From Qiania dongpingensis (GTDB lineage Bacteria; Bacillota; Clostridia; Lachnospirales; Lachnospiraceae): DNA of 64,000 bases. How positions within the stretch are numbered: position 1 is the stretch's first letter; every line of letters begins with the position of its first letter. Below the pieces are notes generated by a model. That model saw only the letters and a program-made list of their open reading frames with translations, was not told where the DNA came from and made no database searches. A program made the position numbers and the translations under genes. This document shows, piece by piece, positions 52,132 to 61,603 of the stretch. The DNA is taken from contig NZ_CP060634.1 of assembly GCF_014337195.1 (NCBI RefSeq), positions 434,001 through 498,000 on the forward strand. Direction: 5' to 3'.

Positions 52132-52596
52132 CTATTCCCTTTCCGGCTCCGCCGAATGATAAGCCAGGCATTTTTCCACCAGCTCTGTCATCCTCTCTCC
52201 CTGCCCGGTCAGATACAGATGGCCGAACAAGGCCTCCAGACCGGTCGCATGGCGATATTCCGACATCGTGGCATTCTTGGCGCGGCTGCCTGCCTGGACA
52301 TTCCTGCCTCTTCTGTACACGCTCTTTTCTTCATCGGTCAGGGTGTCAAAAATACCGTGTATCATATGGGATTGGGCGCTGGCTTTCACCAGTTCACTGC
52401 AGCGTTCATGAAGCCTGCCCGGCGCCATATTCCCCTGTCCCACAACTATGGTACGGATATAAAGGCTGAATACCGCATCTCCAATAAAGGCCAGCGTAAG
52501 CGGTGAATACGTCCGGACATCCGGACTGTCTTCACCGACCAGCCTCTGTTCCTGGGACATCATCTCAGGAATACAGTCTTTTATGCTCTCGTCCAT
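52132..52596 (-). CDS. mrnC: Mini-ribonuclease 3 (MrnC)
   Basis: 154 residues, RNase III-like catalytic domain without a double-stranded RNA binding domain: YSPLTLAFIGDAVFSLYIRT (metal Asp) and the C-terminal ATGLEALFGHLYLTG. It trims the ends of 23S rRNA precursor. It overlaps the cysS stop by 16 bases and touches rlmB, forming the conserved cysS-mrnC-rlmB set. Confidence 0.95.
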   Translation of the reverse strand: MDESIKDCIPEMMSQEQRLVGEDSPDVRTYSPLTLAFIGDAVFSLYIRTIVVGQGNMAPGRLHERCSELVKASAQSHMIHGIFDTLTDEEKSVYRRGRNVQAGSRAKNATMSEYRHATGLEALFGHLYLTGQGERMTELVEKCLAYHSAEPERE

Positions 52597-53984
52597 TTTA
52601 CACCCTCTCTGGTGTCCTTTAAAAGGATTCCTTTGTCCGCCAAAGTGTCACGTATCTCATCGGCACGGGCAAAATCCTTATTTTTTCTCGCCTGCTGCCG
52701 CTCCTCGATCAATGCCTCTATCTCTCCGTCGAGAAGCTCCACTTTTTTTTCTGTAATGATGCCCAGGACCCCGCAGAGGGTTTCAATGGTCTGCTTTGCG
52801 TATTCCGCCAGAGCTCTTGTACTGGCTTCTGTCACAGAAGTATTCGCCAGCTTAACAAGCTCAAATACAGCGGAAATGGCATCCGCCGTATTGAAATCAT
52901 CATCCATGGCGGCTTCATATTTGACAACCAATTCTTTGATCTGAGCCACAACAGCTTTTTCTTCCTCCGTCATGGACTCACCGGATGCAGAAGCCAGAAG
53001 CTCATCCAGGCGTTCTACCGCAGTCAGGATCCTCATAAGACCGTTTTTTGAAGCTTCCATGAGATCGGCACTGAAATTCAGCGGGCTCCTGTAGTGGGCG
53101 CTCAGCATGAAGAAACGGAGCACCTGCAGGTCATATTTTTCACTGATCTCCCTTACGGTAAAAAAGTTCCCCAAGGATTTGGACATTTTCCGGTTGTCAA
53201 TGTTAAGGAACGCATTGTGCATCCAATATTTTGCAAACTCCTTGCCGTTGGCGGCTTCGCTCTGGGCGATCTCGTTTTCATGGTGGGGGAAAATCAGGTC
53301 CTCACCGCCGGCGTGAATATCGATCTGATCCCCTAAATAATGCTTTGACATAACGGAACACTCAATATGCCATCCGGGACGGCCGTTGCACCAGGGAGCT
53401 TCCCAATAAGGTTCTCCATCCTTTTTAGGCTTCCACAGCACAAAATCCAACTCGTCTTCCTTTTCGCCCACCACTTTGATCTCTCTGTGCCCGGCCTGCA
53501 AATCCTCCAGGTTTTTATGGGACAGCTTTCCATAGTCTTTGAACTTCTTTGTCCTGTAGTACACGGTGCCGTCATCCGCCCGGTAAGCAAAGCCCTTTTC
53601 TATCAGGGTCTCGATCATGGAGATCATGCCGCATATTTCCTGTGTAGCCAGCGGATGAGTGGTGGCCGGCTTCACATTCATGCCCTCCATATCTTTTTTA
53701 CATTCCGCGATATAGCGTTCAGAGATGACAGAAGCCTCCACCCCTTCCTCAATGGCCTTATTGATGATCTTATCATCCACATCCGTAAAATTGGAAACAT
53801 AATTCACATCATAGCCTTTATACTCAAAATACCGCCGGACCGTATCAAATACGATCATAGGCCTAGCATTTCCGATATGGATAAAATTATAGACCGTCGG
53901 ACCGCAGACATACATTTTCACCTTGCCAGGCTCCAGCGGTACAAATTCCTCTTTTTTCTTTGACAGCGTGTTAAATATTTTCAT
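52581..53984 (-). CDS. cysS: Cysteinyl-tRNA synthetase
   Basis: 467 residues. Class I signatures NFIHIGNARP (HIGH variant) and RKMSKSLGN; zinc ligands in YVCGPTVYN and in the CSVMS...HAGGEDLIFPHHENE region. It charges tRNA-Cys. It lies 77 bases after cysE and shares the Cys T-box leader, so synthesis of cysteine precursor and charging respond to the same signal. Confidence 0.97.
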   Translation of the reverse strand: MKIFNTLSKKKEEFVPLEPGKVKMYVCGPTVYNFIHIGNARPMIVFDTVRRYFEYKGYDVNYVSNFTDVDDKIINKAIEEGVEASVISERYIAECKKDMEGMNVKPATTHPLATQEICGMISMIETLIEKGFAYRADDGTVYYRTKKFKDYGKLSHKNLEDLQAGHREIKVVGEKEDELDFVLWKPKKDGEPYWEAPWCNGRPGWHIECSVMSKHYLGDQIDIHAGGEDLIFPHHENEIAQSEAANGKEFAKYWMHNAFLNIDNRKMSKSLGNFFTVREISEKYDLQVLRFFMLSAHYRSPLNFSADLMEASKNGLMRILTAVERLDELLASASGESMTEEEKAVVAQIKELVVKYEAAMDDDFNTADAISAVFELVKLANTSVTEASTRALAEYAKQTIETLCGVLGIITEKKVELLDGEIEALIEERQQARKNKDFARADEIRDTLADKGILLKDTREGVKWTRA

Positions 53985-54061
53985 CGGTTTCTCCCTTCTG
54001 CTTTCTGCTCCGTTATGGAATCGTTTCTGTTCTGCTCTTCAGCTCCTTCTCCAAAGAAGAA

Positions 54062-54772
54062 TCAGGCGCTGCAGGCTCTTCCTGTGCTTCGGGCTTTACC
54101 GGCTCTGTCTTGACAAACCTGCACCCGGAGCAGTTCCTTTAACCTTTCCAGCTCTTTTTTTATCTCCTGATTTTCTTCCTTTAACTGCCGGATATCTGCC
54201 AGCACCGGATCCGGCAGTGTCACCTGATCCATATCCATCCTGGGCAGGCGAACGTTATTTCTCTTTACACTTCTTCCGGGTACGCCGACTACTGTAGAGT
54301 TCGGCTCCACCGGCCCCAGGACCACGCTGCCCGCTCCTATCTTAGAATTTTCTCCTATGGTAAAAGAGCCCAATACTTTAGCTCCCGCACTGATCATCAC
54401 ATTATCCTCGATGGTCGGATGCCGCTTTCCTTTTTCCTTCCCGTTTCCACCCAGGGTCACCCCCTGAAACAAGGTCACATTGTCGCCGACTATCGCAGTC
54501 TCTCCGATGATCACTCCGTGGCCGTGATCTATGAACAGCCCTTTTCCGATGGTGGCGCCGGGATGAATCTCAATTCCCGTTTTCCTGGCTGCCCGCTGGG
54601 ATACCCATCTGGCCCAAAAATAATGCTTCCGGAGAAACAGCCAATGTGATACCCGATAGCTCAGGATCGCCTTAAAACTCGGATACAGAAAAACCTCCAT
54701 CGGTGTTTTGATAGCCGGGTCTCTCTCCCGGATGATCGCAATTTCTTCTTTAATATAACGAATGAATCCCAT
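54062..54772 (-). CDS. cysE: Serine O-acetyltransferase
   Basis: 236 residues, short EpsC-type form: helical N-terminus, then a left-handed beta helix of hexapeptide repeats ([50 protein letters not shown]). The catalytic His-Asp pair lies in FIDHGHG. It makes O-acetylserine from serine and acetyl-CoA for cysteine synthesis. The C-terminal 40 residues form a charged helix ([19 protein letters not shown]), probably coiled coil, longer than in minimal CysE. First gene after the T-box. Confidence 0.95.
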   Translation of the reverse strand: MGFIRYIKEEIAIIRERDPAIKTPMEVFLYPSFKAILSYRVSHWLFLRKHYFWARWVSQRAARKTGIEIHPGATIGKGLFIDHGHGVIIGETAIVGDNVTLFQGVTLGGNGKEKGKRHPTIEDNVMISAGAKVLGSFTIGENSKIGAGSVVLGPVEPNSTVVGVPGRSVKRNNVRLPRMDMDQVTLPDPVLADIRQLKEENQEIKKELERLKELLRVQVCQDRAGKARSTGRACSA

Positions 54773-54839
54773 AATATCCTCTCCTTTTCTTTACAGAATA
54801 TTATCCGTTCAAAAATCAGTTTAATATTTCGCATGGAAT

Positions 54840-55117
54840 AAAAAAACTCCGTCTCAAAAGAGACGAAGTTCACTCCGCGGTCCCACTCTTCATAAGAAAC
54901 ACCTCTGCAGGCGTCTCTCACTCGAGGTCTGTAACGTAAACCACACGTGCAGGACTACTGCCGATGCCATCGCCCTGTCAGCTCCGGAATGCACTTCATA
55001 CCCGCCATCCTAAGGTCTGCTTTCAGCCGGTGACAGACCCTCTCTGCTATTCACGCCGGTACTACTCTTTCCTTCAAAGCCTTTTTCATTTTATAAACAG
55101 GAAAAGTTCCTGCTTCT
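54840..55117 (-). promoter_or_regulatory. T-box leader of cysE-cysS (Cys)
   Basis: The T-box core on the minus strand is TGGGACCGCG (54876-54885), followed by a terminator (ACTTCGTCTC, TTTT loop, GAGACGGAGT, then seven T). The specifier candidate is TGC (54991-54993), a cysteine codon followed by A. The specifier, together with cysE and cysS downstream, identifies a tRNA-Cys sensor. Confidence 0.93.
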
Positions 55118-55123
55118 TAATCT

Positions 55124-55152
55124 AGTCTATGCAGTTTTGAAAGATTTGTCAA
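55124..55152 (-). promoter_or_regulatory. Promoter of the cys T-box operon
   Basis: TTGACA (55147-55152) and TAGACT (55124-55129), 17-bp spacer, minus strand, abutting the ispF 3' end. Confidence 0.8.
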
Positions 55153-55159
55153 CCCCTTT

Positions 55160-55738
55160 TCAGTCATTTCCCCGGCAGCCCCCGCATCCCGCACAGCTTC
55201 CGCCCGCTCCGGACGGCATGCCGCCCGTTCCTGTTTCCATGGGATCGTAACCATAACTGTAATTCCCGACAGTCTCAAGCAGGACTACTGCCTGAGAGGA
55301 TATCCCCTCCCCGGCGCCGGTGAATCCAAGGCCCTCTTCCGTAGTCGCCTTCACGTTTACCTGATTTACGGATATATGGAGAGCATCCGCAATATTCTGT
55401 CTCATTTTCTCCCGGTACGGAGCCAGCTTGGGCCTTTGGGCAATCACAGAAGCGTCTATATTTCCTATAATATATAGATTTTCTTCCAAAAGCTTTCCCA
55501 CCTTCTCCAGAAGCTTAAGGCTTGAAATTCCTCGGTATGCTTCATCGGTATCAGGAAAATGCTTTCCTATGTCCCCGAGCGCGGCCGCTCCTAAAAGCGC
55601 ATCCATAACGGCATGCAGGAGGACATCGGCATCTGAATGACCGAGAAGCCCTTTTTCAAAGGGAATCCTCACGCCTCCTACTATCAAGTCCCGTCCTTCT
55701 ATAAGGCGATGGACATCATAACCCATTCCAATTCTCAT
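55160..55738 (-). CDS. ispF: 2-C-methyl-D-erythritol 2,4-cyclodiphosphate synthase with Cys-rich tail
   Basis: 192 residues. The first 157 are standard Isp[12 protein letters not shown] (metal Asp and His), [14 protein letters not shown] (His), and [17 protein letters not shown]. The enzyme forms the cyclic diphosphate intermediate of the MEP isoprenoid pathway. The remaining 35 residues are an added tail rich in Gly, with Tyr and three clustered Cys ([14 protein letters not shown]), absent from typical IspF. No ispD is adjacent. Confidence 0.95.
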   Translation of the reverse strand: MRIGMGYDVHRLIEGRDLIVGGVRIPFEKGLLGHSDADVLLHAVMDALLGAAALGDIGKHFPDTDEAYRGISSLKLLEKVGKLLEENLYIIGNIDASVIAQRPKLAPYREKMRQNIADALHISVNQVNVKATTEEGLGFTGAGEGISSQAVVLLETVGNYSYGYDPMETGTGGMPSGAGGSCAGCGGCRGND

Positions 55739-56148
55739 AGCTCCTCCTAGTCATATTTTCAGCATATCCAGCATATACTGTAATTATACCCCTCTTCTGT
55801 CCAATAGACAAGCCGATACTTCCCTGAGAGTTATCCGGTGCATATACGGATAAAATATCCAAAACCTTAACAGACTCTTAAATTTTTATGAAATTCCATA
55901 TTTTTTATCCAAACTTCATATAAAACATGTATAATAGAATAATTAACAAACAATTGTTCATCCTTATCCTTCTAAAGCTTTTCTGCATCTGGAAAAGCAA
56001 TCTGTCATCCTCTTAAAACACCGTCTACAAAGCCATATGAAACATCTGTCTTTTCCGGCCCGTTAATCTATACAGAGCTGTTGTCTGTCATTACCGCTTC
56101 ATTCGTTTCACAAGGCTTGCCATACATAACAGGAGGTATCATTCATAT
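55739..56148. other. Intergenic region upstream of the opuC genes
   Basis: 410 bases, AT-rich, between divergent ispF and opuC. A TATAAT (55930-55935, plus strand) is the best -10 box but lacks a good -35. A short GCTTTTC/GAAAAGC stem lies near 55977-55998. Nothing else is recognised. Confidence 0.45.
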
Positions 56149-57282
56149 ATGATAGAATTTCAAAACGTTTCAAAAACTTTTCAGGGTAATACTGTAATTG
56201 ACAACATCAGCTTTACGATCGACGACGGAGAATTTGTGGTCCTTCTGGGTGAAAGCGGCTGCGGCAAGACCACAACGCTCCGGATGATCAATAAATTGAT
56301 TCTTCCCTCTTCCGGCACCATAAAGATCAACGGCAGCAATATCGCGCAGCTGGAAACGATCCCTCTCCGACGGCGGATGGGTTATGTTATCCAGCAGACC
56401 GGTCTTTTTCCCCATATGACCATCCGGGAAAATATTGAGATCATTGCCCGGCTCAATTCCAAAGACACTGCAAAAATTGAAAAGGACGCAAAAGATCTGA
56501 TGGATATGGTAAATCTGGATCCGGACGTTTACCTGGACGTCTACCCCTCGGAGATGTCCGGCGGGCAGCAGCAAAGGGCAGGAGTCGTCCGGGCCTTCAT
56601 GTCCGACCCGGAAATCATACTCATGGATGAGCCGTTTTCCGCCCTGGATCCGCTCACCAGGACACAGCTCCAGAACTCTCTGATGGAAATGCAGGGAGCG
56701 TTAAAGCGTACCATTGTATTTGTAACACATGATATGGATGAAGCGGTGAGATTAGCAGACCGTATCTGCATCATGGAAGGCGGAAAGATCACTCAGTTTG
56801 ACAATCCGGAAATGATCATGAAGCATCCTGCCAATGACTTTGTTCGGGAATTTGTGGGGCCCAACCGGATATGGATGTCACCGGAACTTATAAAGACTCA
56901 GGATATTATGATCCGGGAACCGGTCTGCTGCCTCCCCTGGATGCCTATTTTCAAATGTATCGAACTGATGAGCCAGAAAAAGGTGGATACGCTCATGGTG
57001 ACGGATCCGAAAAAGCATCTGCTCGGCGTGCTGTTCGCGGAGTCCCTGATCGGGACTCACGATACTAAGCGCCCTGCACAGGATTTAATGGAAAAATCCT
57101 TTACTTCCGCCAGCCCGGACAGTTCCATCGTAGATCTGCTGAATCTGTTCAACGAAAGGAAGCTCTCCACTTTGCCGGTGATCAATGAGCAGGGCATCAT
57201 CGAAGGCCTGATCACGAGAAGCACACTGGTCACCACCCTCAGCCGCCAGTTCATTTCAGAGGAAGAGGAGGAAAGAGCATGA
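56149..57282 (+). CDS. opuCA: Glycine betaine/carnitine/choline ABC transporter ATPase with CBS domains
   Basis: 377 residues: Walker A (GESGCGKTTT), signature MSGGQQQRAGV, Walker B (IILMDEPFSALD) and switch His (FVTHDMDEA), then two CBS domains (about 255-365; VDTLMVTDPKKHLLGVL, STLPVINEQGIIEGLITR). The CBS pair in OpuA/OpuC transporters senses ionic strength or nucleotides and gates uptake during osmotic stress. It overlaps the next gene by four bases. Confidence 0.93.
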   Translation: MIEFQNVSKTFQGNTVIDNISFTIDDGEFVVLLGESGCGKTTTLRMINKLILPSSGTIKINGSNIAQLETIPLRRRMGYVIQQTGLFPHMTIRENIEIIARLNSKDTAKIEKDAKDLMDMVNLDPDVYLDVYPSEMSGGQQQRAGVVRAFMSDPEIILMDEPFSALDPLTRTQLQNSLMEMQGALKRTIVFVTHDMDEAVRLADRICIMEGGKITQFDNPEMIMKHPANDFVREFVGPNRIWMSPELIKTQDIMIREPVCCLPWMPIFKCIELMSQKKVDTLMVTDPKKHLLGVLFAESLIGTHDTKRPAQDLMEKSFTSASPDSSIVDLLNLFNERKLSTLPVINEQGIIEGLITRSTLVTTLSRQFISEEEEERA

Positions 57283-58856
57283 CAGAATTCATTCAATATA
57301 TTATTTCCGCAAGGTCTGAGATCCTTTCTTTATTCCTGGAACATATACAGCTCACCACCCTGGCCCTGGCTGCCGCCATACTCATCGGGGTTCCCCTGGG
57401 CATCCTGATCTCTTATTTAAAACCCGCGAGCAAGCCTGTCCTGGCCTTTGCCAATCTGGTACAGGCAATCCCCAGCATGGCTCTCCTGGGCCTGACCATC
57501 CCGGTCTTGGGAATCGGCATGAAGCCGGCAATCTTCCTGGTGGTCATTTATTCCCTGCTGCCCATCATAAAGAATACCTATGCCGGCCTGATGAACATAA
57601 ACGCCCAGACACTGGAAGCCGCGAGGGGCATCGGGCTCACAAAATGGCAGATACTGTTTAAAATCCGTTTCCCCTTAGCCATGCCTGTCATCATGACCGG
57701 TGTGCGTATTTCTGCCGTATCGGCAGTGGGCCTGATGACACTGGCGGCTTTTGTCGGCGGCGGTGGTCTCGGGTTTTTGGTCTTTTCCGGAATTCGAACC
57801 GTCAACAATTATAAGATTCTGGCAGGCGCGATTCCTGCCTGTATCCTGGCGCTGTTGGTCGACCGGATATTCTCCGCCGTTGAAACCCTTGTCACTCCCA
57901 TCAGTCTCATGCCTGGAGATAATAAGGAAAAGAAAAAGAAACATAAAAAAAAGGAACGCATTGTCGCCATCGTTGCGGCGGTGCTGCTCGCAGTCTTGTT
58001 CATCGGAAATGTATTCCGTCCTACTGAGGAAACGTCCATTCGTATCGGCAGCATGGATTTTTCAGAAAATGAAATTCTGGCATACATGCTCTCGGAGGCT
58101 GTCGAAACAAAGCTTGGCATATCCGTGGAGACTACTCCCGATCTGGGCGGCTCTTCCATCTGCCTTACCTCCATCCAAAGCGGCGACATCGACGGCTACG
58201 TAGAATACACCGGAACTATCTATGTGAGCATCCTCGGAAAACAGGCCATTTCCGACGTACAGGAGGTCTATGACACCTCCAGGCAGGGGATGAAAGATAA
58301 ATATGACCTGGAACTCCTCTCTTCCTTAAATGTGAACAATACGTATACCCTTTCCACAACCAAGGAAATCGCAGAAAAATATCATCTGGAAAGCATCAGC
58401 GACCTGGCCCGGGTCAACGGTCAGCTCCGCGTCATCTCTACTCTCACCTTTTTAAACCGGGCCGACGGACTGGAGGGCGTGAAAAAGCTGTACGGTTTAA
58501 AATTCGCTTCAGAAATCGGAGTAGACGGAGCGCCCCGGTATACTGCGCTTCTGAACGGCGAGGGGGAAATTATAGACGCATATTCCACTGACGGCCTGAT
58601 AAAGAAATTTGATCTGAAAATATTGGAAGACGACAAAGGTGCGTTCCCGCCCTATTATGCAGTTCCCGTATTCCGGAGTGAGACTTTGGAGAAATATCCC
58701 GAGCTGGCAGAGATCACCGATACGCTGGCCGGCGCATTATCCACGGATATCATGGCCGGTCTCAACTATCTGGTAGATGAAGAGGACCGTCCGGCACAGG
58801 ACGTGGCCCACGAATTTTTGAAAGAAAACCTCCCTGAACTCGCCAGCCAGGATTAA
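57279..58856 (+). CDS. Fused permease and substrate-binding protein for osmolyte uptake (OpuCB-OpuCC)
   Basis: 525 residues. About 1-210 is the permease (EAA loop NAQTLEAARGIGLTKWQILFKIRFPLAMPVIMTG), followed by a Lys-rich cytoplasmic link (about 215-225), one anchor helix, and an OpuAC-type binding domain (about 247-520; IRIGSMDFSENEILAYMLSEAV). The fusion places the receptor on the outer face tied to the channel. With the ATPase this gives a complete two-gene importer for betaine, choline or carnitine. Confidence 0.93.
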   Translation: MTEFIQYIISARSEILSLFLEHIQLTTLALAAAILIGVPLGILISYLKPASKPVLAFANLVQAIPSMALLGLTIPVLGIGMKPAIFLVVIYSLLPIIKNTYAGLMNINAQTLEAARGIGLTKWQILFKIRFPLAMPVIMTGVRISAVSAVGLMTLAAFVGGGGLGFLVFSGIRTVNNYKILAGAIPACILALLVDRIFSAVETLVTPISLMPGDNKEKKKKHKKKERIVAIVAAVLLAVLFIGNVFRPTEETSIRIGSMDFSENEILAYMLSEAVETKLGISVETTPDLGGSSICLTSIQSGDIDGYVEYTGTIYVSILGKQAISDVQEVYDTSRQGMKDKYDLELLSSLNVNNTYTLSTTKEIAEKYHLESISDLARVNGQLRVISTLTFLNRADGLEGVKKLYGLKFASEIGVDGAPRYTALLNGEGEIIDAYSTDGLIKKFDLKILEDDKGAFPPYYAVPVFRSETLEKYPELAEITDTLAGALSTDIMAGLNYLVDEEDRPAQDVAHEFLKENLPELASQD

Positions 58857-58899
58857 AACGGAAAGAATGGAGCCCACAGGAAATTTTATGTTTCAGCGC

Positions 58900-58928
58900 T
58901 TGACTATTTAAGCCATACCCGGTATAAT
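58900..58928 (+). promoter_or_regulatory. Promoter of tRNA-Gly
   Basis: TTGACT (58900-58905), 17-bp spacer, TATAAT (58923-58928), ten bases before the tRNA. Confidence 0.87.
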
Positions 58929-58938
58929 ATTCTTGCGT

Positions 58939-59009
58939 GCGGATGTAGTTCATTGGTAGAACACCAGCTTCCCAAGCTGGATAGGCGGGTTCGATTCCCG
59001 TCATCCGCT
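58939..59009 (+). tRNA. tRNA-Gly (CCC)
   Basis: 71 bases. Acceptor GCGGATG/CATCCGC with T discriminator; anticodon stem CCAGC/GCTGG with loop TTCCCAA (anticodon CCC); T arm GTTCGATTC. CCA is not encoded. Own promoter and terminator. Confidence 0.96.
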
Positions 59010-59017
59010 CTTGAAAG

Positions 59018-59041
59018 CCCTTGTAAATCAAGGGTTTTTTT
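59018..59041 (+). terminator. Terminator after tRNA-Gly
   Basis: CCCTTG/CAAGGG stem with a five-base loop followed by seven T. Confidence 0.9.
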
Positions 59042-59103
59042 GATTGCCTACATCAATAAGCCTACAAGTTCATCTAATAAAATTGCCTGTAAAGCTGCTA
59101 TAT

Positions 59104-59137
59104 AAAAAGGCGAGCCTTCAATGTGTCTGAAGACCCG
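59104..59137 (-). terminator. Terminator of the lipoprotein gene
   Basis: A 10-bp stem with G-U pairs (CGGGTCTTCA/TGAAGGCTCG) then CCTTTTTA on the minus strand. Confidence 0.7.
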
Positions 59138-59155
59138 TCTTAATTTTGTTGCTGT

Positions 59156-59752
59156 TTAAGATTTCTTTCTCAAAGATATGATCAATTTATTGATTACAAT
59201 AATTTCGTCATTACCCGCATCTACCCAACACTCACTGATTTTTCCGTCACTTGAATGGAAGATCAAGCTTTTGTTATCTACATAGTCCATCAGGTCAAAA
59301 TCCAAGTTATCATAATACGCCAATTCCTCATCAGGACAAATTATACTCCCGATCAGTTCTTCTTGGATTTTTTCTACGAGAGGTTTATCCAAAATATCAG
59401 TTTCATAATTTCGAGTCCCTACATATCTATGATCCTGGTACGCCGGGTCATCGTCAGAAAATGGATTAAAAACGGCAAAGGTATCACCATCCAATGAATA
59501 GGTTTTAGATTTCTCTATCTTCCATTTTTCTTCCAGCATTGGAGTCGGCACATAAAATTTACAAGGGCGTATCCATTTTTCAGTGTGATATTCACCGTAC
59601 CAATCATCAAATTCTTTGTTTCCTTCTGACATAGAATCACTTGCTGTTTCCGTTTTATTATTTTTTAATGTACAACCGCTGAGCAATAATACCAGAAGAA
59701 CCATACCGCTGATTACGATTCTCTTATTTTTGATAATATAAAAATGGTTCAT
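59156..59752 (-). CDS. Small predicted lipoprotein of unknown function
   Basis: The ATG at 59752 with AAGGAG gives 198 residues. The N-terminus is a lipoprotein signal (basic IIKNKR, hydrophobic core, lipobox LLSGC), followed by a polar linker and a domain of about 160 acidic and aromatic residues. No known domain is recognised. It lies just downstream of the coiled-coil gene on the same strand (39 bases), so the two may form a unit. Confidence 0.7.
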   Translation of the reverse strand: MNHFYIIKNKRIVISGMVLLVLLLSGCTLKNNKTETASDSMSEGNKEFDDWYGEYHTEKWIRPCKFYVPTPMLEEKWKIEKSKTYSLDGDTFAVFNPFSDDDPAYQDHRYVGTRNYETDILDKPLVEKIQEELIGSIICPDEELAYYDNLDFDLMDYVDNKSLIFHSSDGKISECWVDAGNDEIIVINKLIISLRKKS

Positions 59753-59791
59753 CTTTAGCTCCTTAAACAAAAAACTCTAATTATTTAGCTG

Positions 59792-60448
59792 CTAATAACA
59801 AACCTTACAGCCTCTGCTTTTGCCACTTTCTGAAATGGTTCCCTCGTATATCGTCTTTGACCGCTTTAACGTGGAGCAATTCGGTGTAGAATGATACACT
59901 TTTCCTCCCGGCGTCCAATATACGATTGCTCCTCTAGGGGTGTCGTCATCCTTTTGTGAAGAAGTATTGGAACCGGAGCTGCGCGCTGAGGTCTGAGACG
60001 CCTCTAAACTGCTTATTTGTTCTCTTAGCTCGGCATTCTCTTGCTGCAGGGACTCTGCCTGACCATTCAGTTCATCAATCTCGCTTTGCTGATTCTCTAA
60101 AACGGATAACTCGTCTATTCTGGCTTCCGCGGATTCCAACTCCTTCTGTTTCTTATCTAAAGTGTCCTGCGCAATGCTGAAACTTTGAGCTATGTCGTCG
60201 TTGACGGACTCCAGTTCTGCTGCCCGTGACTCTAACGGTTGAATATTTGAAACATATTTGTCAACATCCTTTTGCAATGATTCAATCGTTTCTTGTAAAG
60301 AACTAATCTCATCATTAAGAAAATCAGAATTGTTTTCCAGGCGATATACAGAATATCCCAAAATTGAACTAACTAATATTATAATAATGATTGCCGGAAG
60401 CAAAACTGGCAAATGCAGTTTTACAAATGAGGTTATTTTATTTTTCAT
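59792..60448 (-). CDS. Membrane-anchored coiled-coil protein with C-terminal Cys/His module
   Basis: 218 residues: one TM helix (about 12-33), a long coiled coil (about 35-150) rich in Leu, Glu and Gln heptads, a Ser/Asn linker, and a C-terminal 40-residue module (YWTPGGKVYHSTPNCSTLKRSK...GCKVCY). This small HxxxxC...CxxC module also closes many extracellular nucleases and other clostridial proteins, where it probably binds metal or stabilises the fold. The protein is expected to stand out from the membrane. Function unknown. Confidence 0.75.
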   Translation of the reverse strand: MKNKITSFVKLHLPVLLPAIIIIILVSSILGYSVYRLENNSDFLNDEISSLQETIESLQKDVDKYVSNIQPLESRAAELESVNDDIAQSFSIAQDTLDKKQKELESAEARIDELSVLENQQSEIDELNGQAESLQQENAELREQISSLEASQTSARSSGSNTSSQKDDDTPRGAIVYWTPGGKVYHSTPNCSTLKRSKTIYEGTISESGKSRGCKVCY

Positions 60449-60522
60449 GCGTTCCTTTTCCTGCCTTGTCGTTTGTTATTTATCCATTGTCCATTTGCTG
60501 TCAGCCTTCCGCTCATAAGCTG

Positions 60523-60948
60523 CTATAACAGCGCGAAATGAGGGCTGTCCATAATCGTTTTCATCTGGCACAAACAGAACGGATGTCCGGCTGGGTCAAA
60601 CATAACCCTCCATCCATCGGAAAATTGTGCATCTGCGATCACCGCCCCGCAATGAACCGCGTATTGGACTGCCTTTTCCAGATCGCTGACTGCAAAATCC
60701 AGATGCGCCATCTGCTGCTGAGCTTCCGGATCTCCCGGCCATACAGGCGGGATATAATCCGGATTCCTCTGAAACGTAATGCCTGGATATGCGCCCTGAG
60801 CCGTGCCCGGAGCGCTTATACATGCATATTCTTCATCATAAAATGGTATTTCCCATTTGAGTAAATCCGCATAAAATTTTGCCAGCTCGAGCGGCTCCAG
60901 GCAGTCCATCGTAAATGAATACATTTTAATCTTTAATCCATCATCCAT
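60523..60948 (-). CDS. VOC superfamily (glyoxalase-like) protein
   Basis: The ATG at 60948 with GGGAGG gives 141 residues. Paired beta-alpha-beta-beta-beta units are seen (YSFTMDCLEPLELAKFYADLLKWE and HLDFAVSDLEKAVQYAVHCGA, ending DPAGHPFCL). Metal-binding residues are only partly evident. Such small VOC proteins serve in resistance or unknown lyase and isomerase reactions. It begins 19 bases after the acetyltransferase stop. Confidence 0.85.
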   Translation of the reverse strand: MDDGLKIKMYSFTMDCLEPLELAKFYADLLKWEIPFYDEEYACISAPGTAQGAYPGITFQRNPDYIPPVWPGDPEAQQQMAHLDFAVSDLEKAVQYAVHCGAVIADAQFSDGWRVMFDPAGHPFCLCQMKTIMDSPHFALL

Positions 60949-60967
60949 AATACAATTACCTCCCGAG

Positions 60968-61603
60968 TCACTCAAGAAATGAATGGCTCATAATATAGAA
61001 TTCTTCCTGACTCGGCAAATGCTTCTTCTCCATTCTTTCCAGAGTATCATCGTATTTCTGTGCTTCTTCCTCAGTAATCGCCATCACAGGGCTGTCATGA
61101 TAAAACCATTTTTTTCCGTTCAGAGCGCCGGGAACAAGCTCTTTTACCATCATCGCCGCCGGATATTTTCCATTCTCCATACAGACATTGTATTTTTTGC
61201 AGCTCACAAATCCACGGCTTACATAATTTGCCGGACTTCCAAATATGACGATCACATCATAGCCCAGCGACACCGCCTGTTTAAACGAATATTCCATAAG
61301 GATCTTCCCGTAACCCTTTCTCTGATGCTCCGGGACAACACAAACAGGGCCAAAGGTGAGAATTTCCTTTTCAACTCCGGACTCATCTGTCAGCTTGGCT
61401 TTTGTATACATGATATTTCCAATCACCTGACCGTCAAGTTCCATCACAAAATCCAGCTCTGGTATGAAATCCTCATGTCCGCGCATGATATGGACCAGAT
61501 AATGCTCTACACATCCCGGGACATAAAGATTATAAAATGCTTTCCTTGTAATTCCCTCTACAATATTGTAATCCTCTTCTTTTTCATTTCTTATGGTTAT
61601 CAT
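60968..61603 (-). CDS. GNAT family N-acetyltransferase
   Basis: The ATG at 61603 with TAGGAG gives 211 residues. The acetyl-CoA loop is seen as PVCVVPEHQRKGYGKILMEYSFKQA, with the preceding beta strands. The longer C-terminus resembles the YhbS-like group that acetylates small amines. The substrate is unknown. Probably co-transcribed with the VOC gene. Confidence 0.88.
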   Translation of the reverse strand: MITIRNEKEEDYNIVEGITRKAFYNLYVPGCVEHYLVHIMRGHEDFIPELDFVMELDGQVIGNIMYTKAKLTDESGVEKEILTFGPVCVVPEHQRKGYGKILMEYSFKQAVSLGYDVIVIFGSPANYVSRGFVSCKKYNVCMENGKYPAAMMVKELVPGALNGKKWFYHDSPVMAITEEEAQKYDDTLERMEKKHLPSQEEFYIMSHSFLE

